Positions 12,201 to 24,899 are shown, numbered from the stretch's first letter. The stretch is 64,000 nucleotides of DNA from Darksidea phi (GCA_030770425.1 JASJFT010000064.1:124001-188000), one strand, 5' to 3'. Notes: a model not told the origin generated them from the sequence alone. Numbers and translations: made by a program.

Positions 12201-12668
12201 TCACCTCCGCCCAACATTCTCCCTAGCCCTAACCAACAATCCAAACAGCCTCTTAATCTCCTTACTATCCAGCGTCTCTACACATCGCACCACCCTTTCT
12301 CCAACCCCATCTATCCAAAGCATAAATACATACTCCCTTGAATTCCCATTCCTATTCCCCACATCTACCCTTCCCCCTGTCCTCGCCTCCTCCCTCCATT
12401 GTGCCCTACTAATGCGATGTACCCGCACGGCATTACTACTCTCAAACTCTATCCTTGCGGTAATGTAGACGGGAAGCCCGGACATGACGCTACGCGAAGA
12501 GGTCTTGTAAACGATAAAGCTAGCTTTGTCAGATAGTCCGGGTGGGGAGATGGAAGTGGGCGCGAGAGTATGGACAAAGCCTTTGTCAAGGAGAGCGTTG
12601 ATTGTGCGAGTTTCAAGGGTGTCGAAGAAGTTAAGAAAGGCTGTTACGGTTTGGAGATGTGTAGACTC
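12201..12668 (-). pseudogene. NTF2-like (SnoaL-type) small protein, 5' end missing
   Basis: Reading the minus strand from about 12668 gives a continuous about 150-residue frame: a first helix (TVTAFLNFFDTLETRTINALLD), a loop with ISPPGLSDKASF, a central strand block (LPVYITARIEFE), and a closing block (REYVFMLWIDGVGERVVRCVETLDSKE) before a stop at 12201. That order matches the fungal NTF2-like/SnoaL families, small alpha+beta barrels that bind hydrophobic ligands or act as isomerases. The frame is closed by TAA just upstream of LSESTHLQ and contains no ATG before ATG-Ser-Gly at 12485, which would delete the first helices. Either a 5' exon was missed or the gene is 5'-truncated next to AT-rich DNA. 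The fold assignment is inferred from the pattern. Confidence 0.5.
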
Positions 12669-14458
12669 TGAGAGTGTTTAAATTAGGGGCTCGGGGGTTA
12701 GAGATATTATAAATATAATTTCGAGAGGGGCAGGCATAAGCTTTTTGGGTCCAATACCGAAGACGGTACAAAATATATGCTTGAAAACAGTGGTACCAGT
12801 TGAGCGTATCAAACCTTTCGCTCTTTAATGGACATGAGAATCATGGTGGGTTCTTTGCCTGAGCCATTTGGTCCGATTCTCTAGAATAGGCCATCAGAAT
12901 CCCACATCTTTGAGGGTCTGCTCTGTTAGTTTTGCGAAAGTCGTGTCTTATTTGGCTTATTTAGCTCATTTGTTTATTCGGATTATTTGGCTCGTTTGCT
13001 TATTTGGGTTATCCAGCTCTACTCCACCCTGCTAACCTATCGCGACTAGATCTTGGGTACGTATAGCAATTACGCAGATTTCTAGAATTCAGGAGAGGAA
13101 AGAGTTGGCTAATCAACAATGCAACAGCTCCGCTCCAAATCATCCGGATGTCTCTGAAAGAATACCGCTGTCCGCAAGCCCCGAATGATCACCGCTCTCC
13201 GTGCAAGCGCTGCTTGCTTCGAAACATTGTTTTCTCTTTGAAGACTTACACGGGGCATCAGGTGCAACAAGTTCCAACATCAACAGTTGAAGTCTTGCTG
13301 GATGAGCGCAATCACGAATTAGTGTTGGACACATGCAAGGGCACTGAGCGAATAGAAAGTACTAAAGAAGCAGTTGGTACAAGATCTGGGATTGAGACCA
13401 AGTCGCCAAACTGGCAGTATCTTAGAAGCTTCGGTGTTGTCGATATTGCTACGCGCGTTCAAGAATTATCAACCTAATATCACCAAGCTGAAGGCCCGAT
13501 GGGAAAATGTGGGTCAAAGCTGCAAAAGCGATCCATGCCATCACGCCGTTTAGAGCGGGTTTCAGCAACGCCTTCAAGTCATGCCCGAGCAGCGAGCTTT
13601 GTGCTTATTGGAGTGAAGTACCCAAGGCTCATAAATACTTAGCAGTCTGCAGGGCCAACCTTGCCGGGATCACCGAATGCCGTAGAAACTTTAGAAAACA
13701 GCCTTGACGATTGGTGGACGATGTTTGCTGGCATACCCCAGGCAAGCTTTTCGGTGCATGCAATTGTAAATATCCTGCACCAACTAGAGGCAAGAGTAGT
13801 AAGAAGAACCGCTGCGAGAGCTCAAGTCCTACGTAGGAAGTTATGTCCAACGTCTAAAACACCCACCCCCAAAACAATCCGCTATATGATGCTAGTGGAG
13901 GCGCCATTCTTTTCGGCAATATTAGGAACTCTTCTACCATCTGGAAGACGTTAGAGATAATGAGCAAAGGGATACAAACAAAAGTCTCGACATGCCTCCC
14001 TCAAGCAAATCTGACAGCGGATCTGGAGCAATTCTCGGTTCCTCTAAAGCTAGCAGTAACATAAATAGCGATTCTTCCTGAGACTTACTGGAAAGCGTGT
14101 GGTATCGACTAGACCCGTAGCTCTCAATGTACTTACTCATGTGTGGATCACTAGCCTTCTGTCAGCCTGTCACCCGCTCTCAAATGCTCCTCGGCCTTGC
14201 CAGAAGATCACTTTGATTGCGCCCTTGCACTGCCATGAATAATCATACTCTCATTATTCTGCGGTATTGATCCTGCCTGCTTGAAGTTAGAAGGCCTTCT
14301 TAATCTTGCTTAACATATATGATCAGGAATCTATCAACGCCTGCTGGTCATATAACTACCTCCAAAATCAAAATATCAGCCAACCTGCAATCTGCACATT
14401 CTAAACGGATCTCAATCCACCATAGAAGTTCCGTTCTTACAGCCAACAGTTTCTCTCG
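12669..14458. other. Gene-poor stretch with degraded coding-like pieces
   Basis: At 12940-13010 the sequence has imperfect repeats of a TTATTTGGCTCGTTTG-like word. Between 13148 and 13954 three overlapping plus-strand frames of 66-109 codons look coding-like in patches (for example FKSCPSSELCAYWSEV) but shift frame and do not join by clear splice sites. No family was recognised. Confidence 0.4.
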
Positions 14459-16780
14459 CTAACCATTTTTTACTTCGACAACTGTATCCTTACTCGCTCC
14501 CCCTCCCCCTCCCCCACTCTCCTTCACCGTATCACTCTCACACCGCACCATCGTCCCTATCCGCACAAGCCCACTTTGTCTCCCCTCTCCCGTAGCCTCC
14601 ACCATCTTTCTTATATGTGGATGACTGACACTATCTCTATGCCCTTCCCTTCGACTCTCCTTTCTCTCTTTTCTCGTGTACCCCTCATTCCCGCCTCCCA
14701 TGTGCCCACCCATCCTCAAGCGCATACCCTCCTCTGCACTCATTGTTCGATTCACCGGATGTGGTTCCAAATCCTCTTCATTACCCTCCGTATGCTTGAT
14801 TTTAGGCTTCTGACGAAGCCAGCGGTATAGCTGTTTTGTTTTGGCGACCCAGATGCCGTATCCGAAATTCGTGGAGAGGAAGCCGATGAGGGAGAAGAAA
14901 GGGATACATATGGCGACAAGGGTTATTCCAAAGTGCCAGAAAGGGGCGGGCTCGGTAGGCATATTAGTCATGCCGAAGACAGAGGTTACGAAGGTTAAGG
15001 GCCTGGGACGGGTTAGTGAGAGTAGGCGAAGGAGTGTAAAGGGAATGGCGAACATGAAGAACAAGTTAACGATGGTGAGCAGCTATGCGACATCGTTAGT
15101 GGATATCTGAGGCTGTGTTGAATCAATGTGTACCTTGATGTTTCGTCCCTGTTGTACTGTGATATCTGATAGCTCGACGGACTTGCGCGACTCTTGAATA
15201 CTGGTACCAGAGAAGAGATGATCCTGCAATGATTCAATCTCATGCCGTCTATCATTGTTCTCGCGTTGAAGTATCCTTAGCTCCTTCATCTCATACTCGA
15301 ACTGCAACCTCAAAAGGCGCAATCGTCGCTTCCAGTGGTCATTCCGTGGAGACTCTTCGAACAGTGGCCATAGCGTCTTGCTTTTGCCCTCCCAGACTTC
15401 ATCAATAAAGGTGTCTTCGAAGGAATCGATCATGGATTTGATGCTATCATTGACATTGCCGAGCTACACCAGGTTAGCCCGTAAAGCATGAGATCCGATG
15501 TACAGATACCCCACAGTTTGATGAGCATAAAAATAACGTCGCGTCCATGTGAACGATTTGTCCTCGAACAGTCGCTGGTCTCTCATTGCCGCGTCGAAGA
15601 TGAAGCCAAGCGGCGGCGTGATGAGCAGTGTGATCCTTTTGTATATCTCTTCGTAACGCTTTCGTGCATCTCTATACTCTGCAAGTAGTGCGTGGAGAAA
15701 GGCTTCCGGGCCATTTAGGTACCGATGTCCAGATTCGAACATGTCGGTCGAGTGCTTCCAATCAGGAAAGCACTCGAGTTGTAGGACCTGGCGATTTTGA
15801 GCTATAGTGTATCTGGGCAGCAAGATGCTACATACCTGCCAAGGCGACCAAATATCTTGAACCCAACCGTATTGCGTCCGCGCTCGCCGACCTTTGTTTC
15901 GTATGCGACGAGGCTTGTCGTCATACAATGCTAGGGCTACGACTGAGCTACACCTAGAGAGTGGTATGTGGATCTCATCAGTACCCTTGCCGTCATCGGC
16001 ACGTTGCCAATCCATCGGTTTGCAGTCATCGCCTATGATGGTGTAATACTCGAAGTTAAAGAAGAAAGTCTTCTGGTGTCTCCTGTCCTCGTAGAAGGCT
16101 CGGTGCATGTGAGCAGACGAGGCATCAGTTTGGACGAGGTGCCTGAATAGCTCATCCATGTCGAAAGTATCATGCAAAGTCAGGTGCAAAGCACCAAATA
16201 AGATAGGTGCCGGTTCGCGAGCGACAGTGATGCGGCCCACAGTTTTCTTTGACGAGCTTTGCCCAATGTTGCGAATGGAATGCCAGATTTCGGTCGCCTT
16301 TGACATGTTGTCCTGGCTTCCACCCGCCTCGATCAATTCTGGGGCTCCATCCGGCCCGACATCGTATACTTGGAAATGGGAGTAATGGGAGCGATCATCG
16401 GCGGGACCGCTACCCATGTGAAAAAGATGGGGCTGTTTTGACAGTCTTGCCGGATCCGTAATGACGGCTGCCAATATCTCTCGTCCATGCTCTTTCCAAT
16501 CGTGCTTTTTCAAGTGGTCTCTCAGATGCTCGTGGTCGAATGATTTCGATGGTAATTCCGCTTGCACAAAATATGATTCATCTTCGTCGTCGGAGTCATC
16601 GGACAACGTCGAATCTGCAAATACAGCGCGGTCATCTCGGGTTACTGCTCGCTGAAGGTGCGGTGTTTCCGGTGCTGTAAACGGTTCGTTCGGTAACGAC
16701 AACACCTTCAATAGCGCATCGTGCGAACGTTGGAGGGACTCTAGCTGCTTCCGAAGCTCTGCAACCTCAGTAGTGGCCAT
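14459..16780 (-). CDS. CorA-like divalent cation channel/transporter, 706 aa
   Basis: Five exons: complement(15836..16780, 15516..15787, 15134..15464, 15054..15082, 14459..15002), with introns of 48, 51, 51 and 51 nt, total 2121 nt. Two introns carry a CACTAAC-type branch site close to the acceptor. The product has a large cytoplasmic N-terminal domain, a helix ending QGRNIKLLTIVNLFF, then PLTFVTSVFGMTNMP (residues about 527-541) and a second hydrophobic segment (FGITLVAICIPFFSLIGFL). This is the two-TM CorA architecture. The signature Gly-Met-Asn loop after TM1 is GMTN here, with a Thr inserted. CorA/Alr1/Mrs2 proteins carry Mg2+ or other divalent ions and the GMN motif is needed for transport, so activity is not certain. 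Residues about 80-310 fit the poorly characterised regulatory domain of fungal CorA-like proteins. The tail is basic with an acidic patch and a glycine run. Divergent from the amidohydrolase gene. Confidence 0.85.
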
Positions 16781-17521
16781 GGGATATCTCAGATAACATG
16801 AGAGCGGACAAGGATTACTGCTGCGGAAGCGTTGGATATGCCTAAGGCTCTTCAGCCTCTTGGTTTTCAGCCGCCGGGACAGTGCGCATCTTAAGCATGG
16901 CCCCGGCGCTAAGCTTGTGGGATGCGCCGAGCTTTCTTATAGGAGAGGTGCCAGGGTGTCCAATGTGCGCTTCGAGCCAAGGTGCAAACGTAAGCGTCTT
17001 GTTCTTGGTTCCCAGAGACTAATCCATTCGATGGGGGCAGGAATTGATACAAGCAATGCCAAGCAAGCAAGCCTACTCACCGCCTTTTACCGACAATGCC
17101 TTTTGCGATCTGCGAATGCCATCAGGAAAACCCAACGATGATCAGGGTTATAAAGGGAAAGTGTTGTTGAAATAGTAGTCTTCGGACGGGGAGAGGAAGT
17201 GCAGGACGCTCCAAATGGGGCATGCAACGCGTTAGCATTCATATCTTAGCAGTATTCAGAAAGCGAATTACATCGCGATTTGATTTCCCCCTCGCTGCCA
17301 AAATTTGAAGACAATCTTCGTGGAAAGGGATGAATAAGGCCAGTAATCATTCGACGGACGTGTTACGGAGGTGCCCTATCGTACCTTCCTAATTCGTCTA
17401 AACCGCGGCTTGTACCCGTATCGATAAGGGCATGATCTTGCAAATCGACCAACCTCCCAGGCCCTCTCAATCCTCGCCCTCGGTCCCTCTGCAGGCGCCG
17501 ATGCCGATATAACAGAACATT
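16781..17521. promoter_or_regulatory. Shared upstream region of the CorA-like and amidohydrolase genes
   Basis: 741 bases separate two divergent starts, so both promoters should lie here. No convincing third gene is present. No TATA box at a credible distance was noticed on either side. Confidence 0.5.
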
Positions 17522-19437
17522 ATGCCTTCCATCGGGACCCTTCTCTCGCTTTCCACCGTTGCCCTCTTCGTTGCTATCGTCTACCAGAATCCGGAACCAC
17601 TCATTAACCCAATCACTGGATCTATCGCCTTTAAAATCATACAGCAACTGTTTGAACACACGCATTGCTATGTCACGGTCAAGACTAACTCGCTGGATCT
17701 TCCGCATGCTGAGTGCTTCAGTGTTGCCAACGGGAAGTTCAAGAGAGTGTTCTTAGATGAGACGTCGTATGATGTCGTGAAAGAGCAGCGAAAGGGGCAC
17801 GTGCTCCCCGGTCTGTGGGATGGACACGGGCATCTGATGCAGTTGGGCGAGCTATTGGACTCAGCCAATCTCTTTGGGGCAGGGACAATGGATGAGGTCA
17901 AGGAGAGGCTGAAGCAGTACAAAGCTCTACACGAAGAAGCCGGAACCCGCGAGGATTGGCTAAGAGGCGTGGGATGGGATCAAGCGAATTTTGGAGGGAA
18001 ATGGCCGTTAGCGGTATGTACATTCAGGAGTTTACTGTACGAAGAGACTAGAGTGCTCTGTCTCTTAGGTTTTAGACATCTGTTGTTCCCCCTCGACGAA
18101 TATCATACTAACACTTTTGTAGAAAGACTTGGAGATCGGCGGTCCTTTCAAGGATCTGTATGTCATGCTCGATCGCGTAGACATACACTGCATATGGGTA
18201 TCCGAGAAGGTTCTCTCCCTCCTCCCTCAGTCCAACCCTCAGGTCCCAGGTGGCGAAATCCCGGCGAACGGCGTGTTCTGTGACAACGCCATGGACCTCG
18301 TTATGAAGTACTATCCCAAGCCCAGCAACGAACGCAGAATGAGGTTCATCAGGGAAGCCATGTTCGAACTTAACAAGCTCGGCATAGTCGGGATCCACGA
18401 TGCTGGCGTGTTCCCCTCGGAGCTGAAACTCTACGAAGAGCTTTCCAGGAACGAATCATGGACTTTACGAGTCAATGCCATGGCTGAGTGTGAGAGGAGG
18501 AACACGTTTTGTCCTGGAGAAGTTGCCAAGATAAGTACGCCGGATGGTAAACTGCATGTGCAGAGCGTCAAGCTGTTCGCCGGTACGTACTTTCTGATAT
18601 ATCTGTGATATTGTATTGATATTGGTAGACGGCGCTCTTGGCAGCTGGGGTAGCGCTATGATCGAACCTTATAGCGACAAGGAGAGCTCTTCCGGCTCAC
18701 TTCTCGTAGACGCCACGACACTCACCAAGCTCACACACGACTGGGCAAAAGCGGGCTACCAAGTGAACATTCATGCCATCGGCGACCTTGCCAATCGTCT
18801 TGCCATTGATGCCTTTGAAGAATCTCTAAAAGTCCTCTGTCCAGGCTCCACTATGCGTGAATGCCAGGCCAAATACCGCTTCCGCATTGAGCACGCTCAG
18901 ATTATTCACCCGGATGATCAACGTAGGATGAGCGAGCTCGGCATCATTCCGTCGATCCAGCCGACCCACGCAACCTCAGACATGCCATATGCGGAAATGC
19001 GACTCGGCAAACAACGCACTGAAGAAGAAGCATATCGCATGCGTTCCCTCCTTCCACTCAATCCAATCTTCGGAAGCGACTTCCCCGTCGAACCAGCCAA
19101 CATCTTTGAGGGTATCTATGCAGCCATTACGCGCCGCAGCCCACGAACAGGTCTGGACAGAGAAGGTGGGACGAACGGCTGGTTCGCCTCGGAAACTGTC
19201 ACGCTCGAAGATGCTCTGGAAGGCTTTACTATCCATCCCGCTTACGGGGCGTTTCTAGAAGGCAAAGCTGGCGTCATCGAAGCGGGAGCTTATGCCGATT
19301 GGATCGTGTTGGATGAGCCAATTGAGACTCTGGATATCGAGTCTCTACGTAAGTTGACCGTGAAGGAGACGTGGGTGGGTGGTAAGAGGGTGTATAAACG
19401 GACGGGGCCCGATCCTCTTCCATGGATCAAGAATTAA
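17522..19437 (+). CDS. YtcJ-type amidohydrolase (amidohydrolase 3 family), 586 aa
   Basis: Exons 17522..18013, 18123..18582, 18629..19437; introns of 109 nt (branch ATACTAAC, acceptor TTGTAG) and 46 nt; total 1761 nt. The N-terminus (GTLLSLSTVALFVAIVY) is a hydrophobic signal or signal-anchor segment. Metal-binding landmarks of the superfamily are present in order: GLWDGHGHLM (His102, His104), NIHAIGD (His366), RIEHAQ (His406) and IFGSDFPVE (Asp468). The ending GAYADWIVLDEPIE is the return of the beta-sandwich typical of these enzymes. They hydrolyse C-N bonds in cyclic or linear amides; the natural substrate of fungal YtcJ-like members is mostly unknown. Membrane association or secretion is inferred from the N-terminus. 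All key residues are intact, so it is probably active. Confidence 0.9.
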
Positions 19438-19996
19438 ATGTACATCAAGCGATGAAGATGTGCGAAGTCCCGGGCACTATAGGAGCAAGGCAGGGCATGG
19501 ATAGTATCTTCGGATAACAGCTCTTCTTCCTAGCACCTCGATAGCATGGGTGTAGTGAGGTAATTCCCCGATGCATATCCCCAATTTGCATCGACGCAGC
19601 CATACCTTACCACACAAACTCCATATAGTCACCTGTAAAATATAAATCTTGTAGATCCACCCATGCACACTTACCCCTGGCAAGACTATTCCGCTAGACA
19701 TGGTCAGTAATGTCATACACGCTGGCCATCACGGTACGCAACCAACCGAATGCATAGCATTACATGGCGATTGCCAAGCTCCGTACCTGCGTTCGCAAGT
19801 AAGCCTTTTTCTCACGTTGAAATTTTCATATTGCCCCGCTTCTGTGCACCTCGTGTCTTTATAAGAGGCTTGGAGGAATGCTCACCTGGAAGCTACCACT
19901 TACTTGCAAGATAAAGGCCCGCTTTAACTGTCCTCTACCGCATATTGCAGGAAAGCTATCAAGCCTGTTAGCGTAGGCAGAGGCGATATATCTACC
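19438..19996. other. Intergenic between amidohydrolase and nicotianamine synthase genes
   Basis: Contains the 3' flank of one gene and the promoter of the next on the same strand. A 79-codon minus frame at 19477-19716 has no supporting features. Confidence 0.5.
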
Positions 19997-21054
19997 ATGG
20001 GTTCAAAGGCACTCGCTCGTGGACACATCGAGTCACGCACCGACACACCGCCGACGACGCCAACCGTCATATCAACATCAGCACATCAACTATTCACAGA
20101 AATCCGAACGATTCATGATGAACTCAGAGGGCTCGATGATCTAGCGCCTGAAGAAAAGACCAATGGACTTCTCACGCGACTAGTCAATCTATGCATCATG
20201 CCCTACGACCCTAGGTTTACCGAATACTTCATCACCATCGACGGCGTGGATGAACTATGTGTTTCGCTTCGTTCTCTTTGTGCAGTTGCCGAGGGAGAAT
20301 TGGAGAAGTACTGGGCAGCCAAGATCCTATCCGCCTCAAAATTCTCCGGTAGAACTCTAACTTCCGTTTCTGCCTCAAGCCTAATACTAATAAGTCTCCA
20401 GACCCTCCACAAACGAAAGAGCTACTCCGCCAATTCCCTTACTACCAGAATTACGTCGAACTTTCCTGTCTCGAGTCCTCCCTGCTCTCCGCTTTCCTCT
20501 CCCGAACCCCTTCAAGCAATGTCCCATCAATCGGTATAGCTTTTGTAGGTTCGGGCTCGCTCCCGCTAACGTCATTCTGCCTCCTCGATACCTTCCCCAA
20601 CGCTTCTCTTCACAACATCGACCGTAATGCGCACGCTTTGTTCCAGAGTCAAAAATTGGGTAAGAGGTTAGGATACGGAGAACGCATGACATTTGCTTGC
20701 GAAGACGTTTGTATTGAAGGAAGTGGAACAGGGTGGGAAAAGTTCGATGTTGTATGCCTTGCTGCTCTAGTGGGTATGACGAATGTCGAGAAGATGCAGG
20801 TACTGGAGGGACTAGTGGGTAAGCTAAGGAAGGGCTGTTTGGTTGTATGTCGCAGTGCGAGGGGTTTGAGGGGCGTACTGTACCCGGTGAGAATCCATGG
20901 CGCGAAGGGTAATGTGGAAGAAGTTCTATGTTAACACAAAATCTAGGTCCTCGATCTTTCGGAAGAGCTGGGAAGAATGGGGTACGAGGTCCTAGCGGAG
21001 GTTCACCCATGGACAAGTGTCGTGAACTCGGTGGTCGTGCTGAGGGTAAGATGA
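19997..21054 (+). CDS. Nicotianamine synthase-like protein, 314 aa
   Basis: Exons 19997..20348, 20402..20886, 20947..21054; introns of 53 nt (branch ATACTAAT, acceptor CTCCAG) and 60 nt; total 945 nt. After a helical N-terminal half (IRTIHDELRGLDDLAPEEKTN) comes FPYYQNYVELSCLE, then the SAM-binding Rossmann core: GIAFVGSGSLPLTS (about 162-175), the acidic turn HNIDRNAHA, and VVCLAALVGM. This order is that of nicotianamine synthase, which joins aminocarboxypropyl groups from S-adenosylmethionine into a metal chelator used in iron, zinc and nickel handling. Fungal homologues exist and the Neurospora enzyme has been shown to make nicotianamine. The length matches the family, and the frame and motifs are intact. 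Product specificity in this organism is an inference. Confidence 0.88.
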
Positions 21055-21205
21055 GCGAATAGGGAAGGCGATATCCTGGGCCTAGGAAGAGAAGAAAGGC
21101 TCATATATACGGTTGTATTATGCACCATAAAAGTAATATGGCTGCCGTTTCAGGAGACCCCATTGAGAACGTAGTGAAGAGCATCACGCATATACTATGA
21201 GTCGA

Positions 21206-24200
21206 TCACTTTCCATTGTCAAATTCACCTACAATCGCCCTCCTCCTCGTCCGATAAAACTTTTCCAGCGTCTTCCTCCGCTCTTCCTGCTTCATCCCCT
21301 CCACCAACAGCGCAAATTCAACCGGATCTTCGTACCCCCACATACGACTCATTTCGCAAAACTGTCTCTTCCTAACCCGCTCATCAGGTCTATACCTATA
21401 ATTGATCTTGAATTCTTTACTGCCCTTTTTACCAACGCCCAAAAGTTTAATTTCCTCGTCGTCTTCGTTGGGATCGGTGTCGCCGCTATACCGGATATCG
21501 TCGTCTGCGGGGTGAGACTGCGATTGAGATTGAGACTGCGAGGCAGCGAAGACGCGCTTTCGAGCGAGGTCGATGTCGTTGCGTAGTTCCATTGCCTGTT
21601 TCCCTAGTTTTGCTTCGATCTCGGAACGACCAACAACTTCGCTGTTTTCATGCGTATACTGTACGCCCGCCTTCGCCAGAATAGCGTTGACCGGATCCGG
21701 TCCAGCGCGTTTGGTGGACCTCTTCCTGCTGCTGCCATTCGATAAAGAAGATGTAAACGACTCGGCGAGTTTTTTGATCTGGCTTTCCATGCTGATATCG
21801 TCATCAGCAAGACCAAGAGACTTATCAGTGAGGATATCGTCATCATCATCGGAGTAGGACTGTGAGTCATCAAAATTGCAGGACATGGCGTTAACGCCTG
21901 CACGGGTTTCGGCAACGTTGGTCTTGTGTAGAACGTCTCTGAGTAAAAGATTGTTCTCTTGAAACGTGAACAGGTTTTCTAGTCCGAACAACTCGCCTTT
22001 CTTCTCTGACTGATCCATTACGCCTTTGAAGTAGCGGCGCTCGTCTGAGGCAGTGTAGCCAATATTAGCTTGTTGCTGTTTGTAGATTTGGCGCGCGTAG
22101 ACAATCTCTTCGATTGTACCAGAGGAAACGAGACGGAAGACTTCCACATCACGCGTCTGGCCGATACGGTAGGCACGGTCTTGGGCTTGGAGGTCATAGG
22201 CAGGATTCCAGTTGGGGTCGACCACGACGACTTTGTTGGCAGAAGTAATATTGAGACCTACGCCACCGGCGCGTGTTGAAATGAGGAAAACGAATTGGCT
22301 AGGGTTTGAGTTGAAGTCTGCAACGGCTTTAGAGCGGTCCTCGTAGGTCATGCTGCCATCGAGGTAAGAGAAGTTGTACTTTGTGCCATCGAGATCAAAG
22401 AGAGATTTCAAAAGACGAAGAAGTCGAACCGAGTGCGAAAAGACGAGTACCTTATCGCCATTCGCGTGCCAGAAATCAAGAAGCCGTTTGAGCACCTTCC
22501 ACTTTCCGCAGAACTCGCGTTGAGATTGATGTAGCACGCTATCCCGGATGCGGTACATGTCTTTCCAGTTGTTCGGACAAGCTGTTTGTAAGTTTTCCAA
22601 GTCTTTGGCTTGCTTTTCGTTGGGGTCGGAGGATACCGGAAGTAAAAGGGCAAGGTGGTTCGCAAGCTTTTGCAAGCTGACCATACAGGGGAACACGAAC
22701 TTTGACCATTTGCCTTCATTAGGCACTTCGACGAAGCAGCACCAGCCGCGCTTTTTACCAGACCCGCAAGCACAGGGCTCTTTAGCGGTGCGGATAAATG
22801 TACACTTGTCGTTTTCGACGTACTCACGGTATGCGTCTGCTTGAGTATCTGTGAGCTGACAAAAGACGACGCGGTCGCTCTTCTTCGGGAGCTGATCGGC
22901 GATAAGAGTTTTCATACGGCGAAGGAAGACACTTGGGAGGATGCCTTCAACAAGCTCTTTGGCTTTGCTCCGTGCATTGGCAAGTTGAGCAAAAGAAGCA
23001 TCATGGGCTTGGCCCAACTTGAGTGGCAAGCTGACCATCTGCTTCCACTCTTGAGCTGAACCATAGGCACCCGGTCGTGCCCAATTGAGGAGGTTCCAAA
23101 GTTCTTCGTACTTGTTCTGGATCGCGGTTCCTGTGAGGCCAACCCGACACAGGGCGTTGACTCGGTTCATGGCCTTTGTGATCTCAGATGCCTTGTTCCT
23201 GATTTGATGGCACTCGTCTGCGATGACACAGTCCCAGTCGATAGTGTTGATCTCCCCTTCGTTGTTGCGGTACGTGTCATACGTGGTAATCATGATCTCG
23301 AGCATGCCCTTCCTCGCTGCACCAAGCACACCTTTCCTATCCGCAGGATTGCCGTGATACTTGTAGATCTGCCACCAACCCCATTTCTCCAATTCGTCTT
23401 CCCAGTTTCGCATCAATGTACCGGGACAAACGATCATGATTCTAGGATACCAGCGACCGTCTCCACACCGACGGATCTTACGCATGTATTTGGCATCGCG
23501 CTTGGTTCCCGTCTTGCCAAATGCTGCGGTGAGGAACGCGATGACCTGAATTGTTTTACCCAAGCCCATATCGTCACCTAGAATGGCACCAGTCTGTTTC
23601 ACGAACCGCTCGTGGAGGAATTGAACGCCTTGTACCTGGTATTCGCGTAACCATTGGGCGATAGGAGCAGGTATGACAGCTCCGGACTCGTGCAGTTTAA
23701 TGTCCTTCTTCGCCCGCTGCGTCTTTATAGCTCTATTCAGTATAGGCTTCTCTTCAGACTCCGAATCCGAAAAGTCGATATCCTCATAGCTTGGCGGATA
23801 TCGCAGCCCGGCTTCATGAAGCTTCTTCAATTTCCCTCTCCGTGCTTCAATATACTCGGGAATTGGCTCGTCCAGGTACGTCGCGTCTCTGTTGTCTGTG
23901 TCCTCGGCCATAGAATCAGTGCTAAATACCACCCTCTCGTTGTCTGCCTTCTTAGGCAGCGCCTTTCTACCAACAATACTTGTTGCTACAGCAGCGCGAG
24001 ACTTTTTCTGTGCTCTGATCCGGTTAGTTTCGGCAGCTGCACGTTTCCGTTTGAGCGTGCTGCGACCCTTCCAAGCAGTATATACAGCCGTTCCATCATC
24101 GTCCGACCCACCCCACAGCGATTCATCTGATCCATTTTCAGATGTCTTTTTCCTTCCAAGATCTCGACTGTGGCGTCTGGAGCTGCTCAGCCGCTGGACA

Positions 24201-24493
24201 ATCGGAGCTGATACTTCCTCTACTTCGTCGTCGGCCACATCTTCGAGCATTTCTCCAATATCGGCATCTTGTGATTGTGTTTGGGACTGCGTTAATGCTA
24301 CACATATTCAGTAATGTACTGTAGCGTGTAAGAAGGATATCAACGGACCGTCAATGTACTGCGTCAGATCCAGACCTTTGCGCGTCGATTGGACGATATC
24401 GAGGCCATCTTCGCTGTCGCTACTCATTTGGCTCTCCACAAGGGTGGGAAGGGCGTGATCGTGCTGCTTGCCCTTATCTTTGTAGCGCGACAT
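21206..24493 (-). CDS. Snf2-family ATPase, ERCC6L2/Rad26L-like, 1078 aa
   Basis: Exons complement(24349..24493, 21206..24297) with one 51-nt intron (GTCCGT...GTGTAG); total 3237 nt. Snf2 motifs occur in order: GDDMGLGKTIQ (Walker A, about 289-299), a DECH box (CVIADECHQIRN) in place of DEAH, LTGTAIQN, FSHSVRLLRLL, STRAGGVGLNIT, and the final arginine-finger motif QDRAYRIGQTRDV. A Cys-rich insertion between the lobes (CACGSGKKRGWCC) may bind zinc. The C-terminal tail EFALLVEGMKQEERRKTLEKFY resembles the helical tail of ERCC6L2-type proteins. Members translocate on double-stranded DNA and act in transcription-coupled or break repair in the nucleus. ERCC6L2/Rad26L is preferred over ERCC6/Rad26 because of the Cys-rich insert and tail, but this subfamily choice is a judgement. 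Divergent with SKI6. Confidence 0.88.
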
Positions 24494-24899
24494 GGCGCGG
24501 GTTAAGTGGGGGCGCAAGTGGTGGTAATGAAGCGTGGTGAATCCGGAGAGAAAGCCGCGTTGTGCGTGCTATAGAGCAGGAAAACACGGTGAAACTATAT
24601 TGTTCATTCGAAACATGGGTTGCGTGAGGTCAGACTCCGCCTCGCAAGGTAGATGATTCTCATGGAAGTCGAGAGCAAAGCCCGCCACGAGCAGTTCGCG
24701 GTAATACGTCATCACGTGCTACGCGGGGCCCCTGCCGAGAGCATTTTGAGCTTTGACCGCAGCTAAAATGTCTTGGGCTACCTTTTCGATCTTTGAACAC
24801 GTTCGTGTGCATGCTCAACTGCGCGACTATACCTTCTCTCCCCAGATATCCCGGCACGACGTCGTAGAGATTGCATCACCCTGATCTCGCCACACCACA
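24494..24899. promoter_or_regulatory. Bidirectional promoter between the Snf2 ATPase gene and SKI6
   Basis: 406 bases lie between two divergent ATGs, so this interval must serve both genes. A CACGTG E-box is at 24713-24718. No obvious TATA box was seen. Co-regulation of the pair is a possibility, not shown by sequence. Confidence 0.5.
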
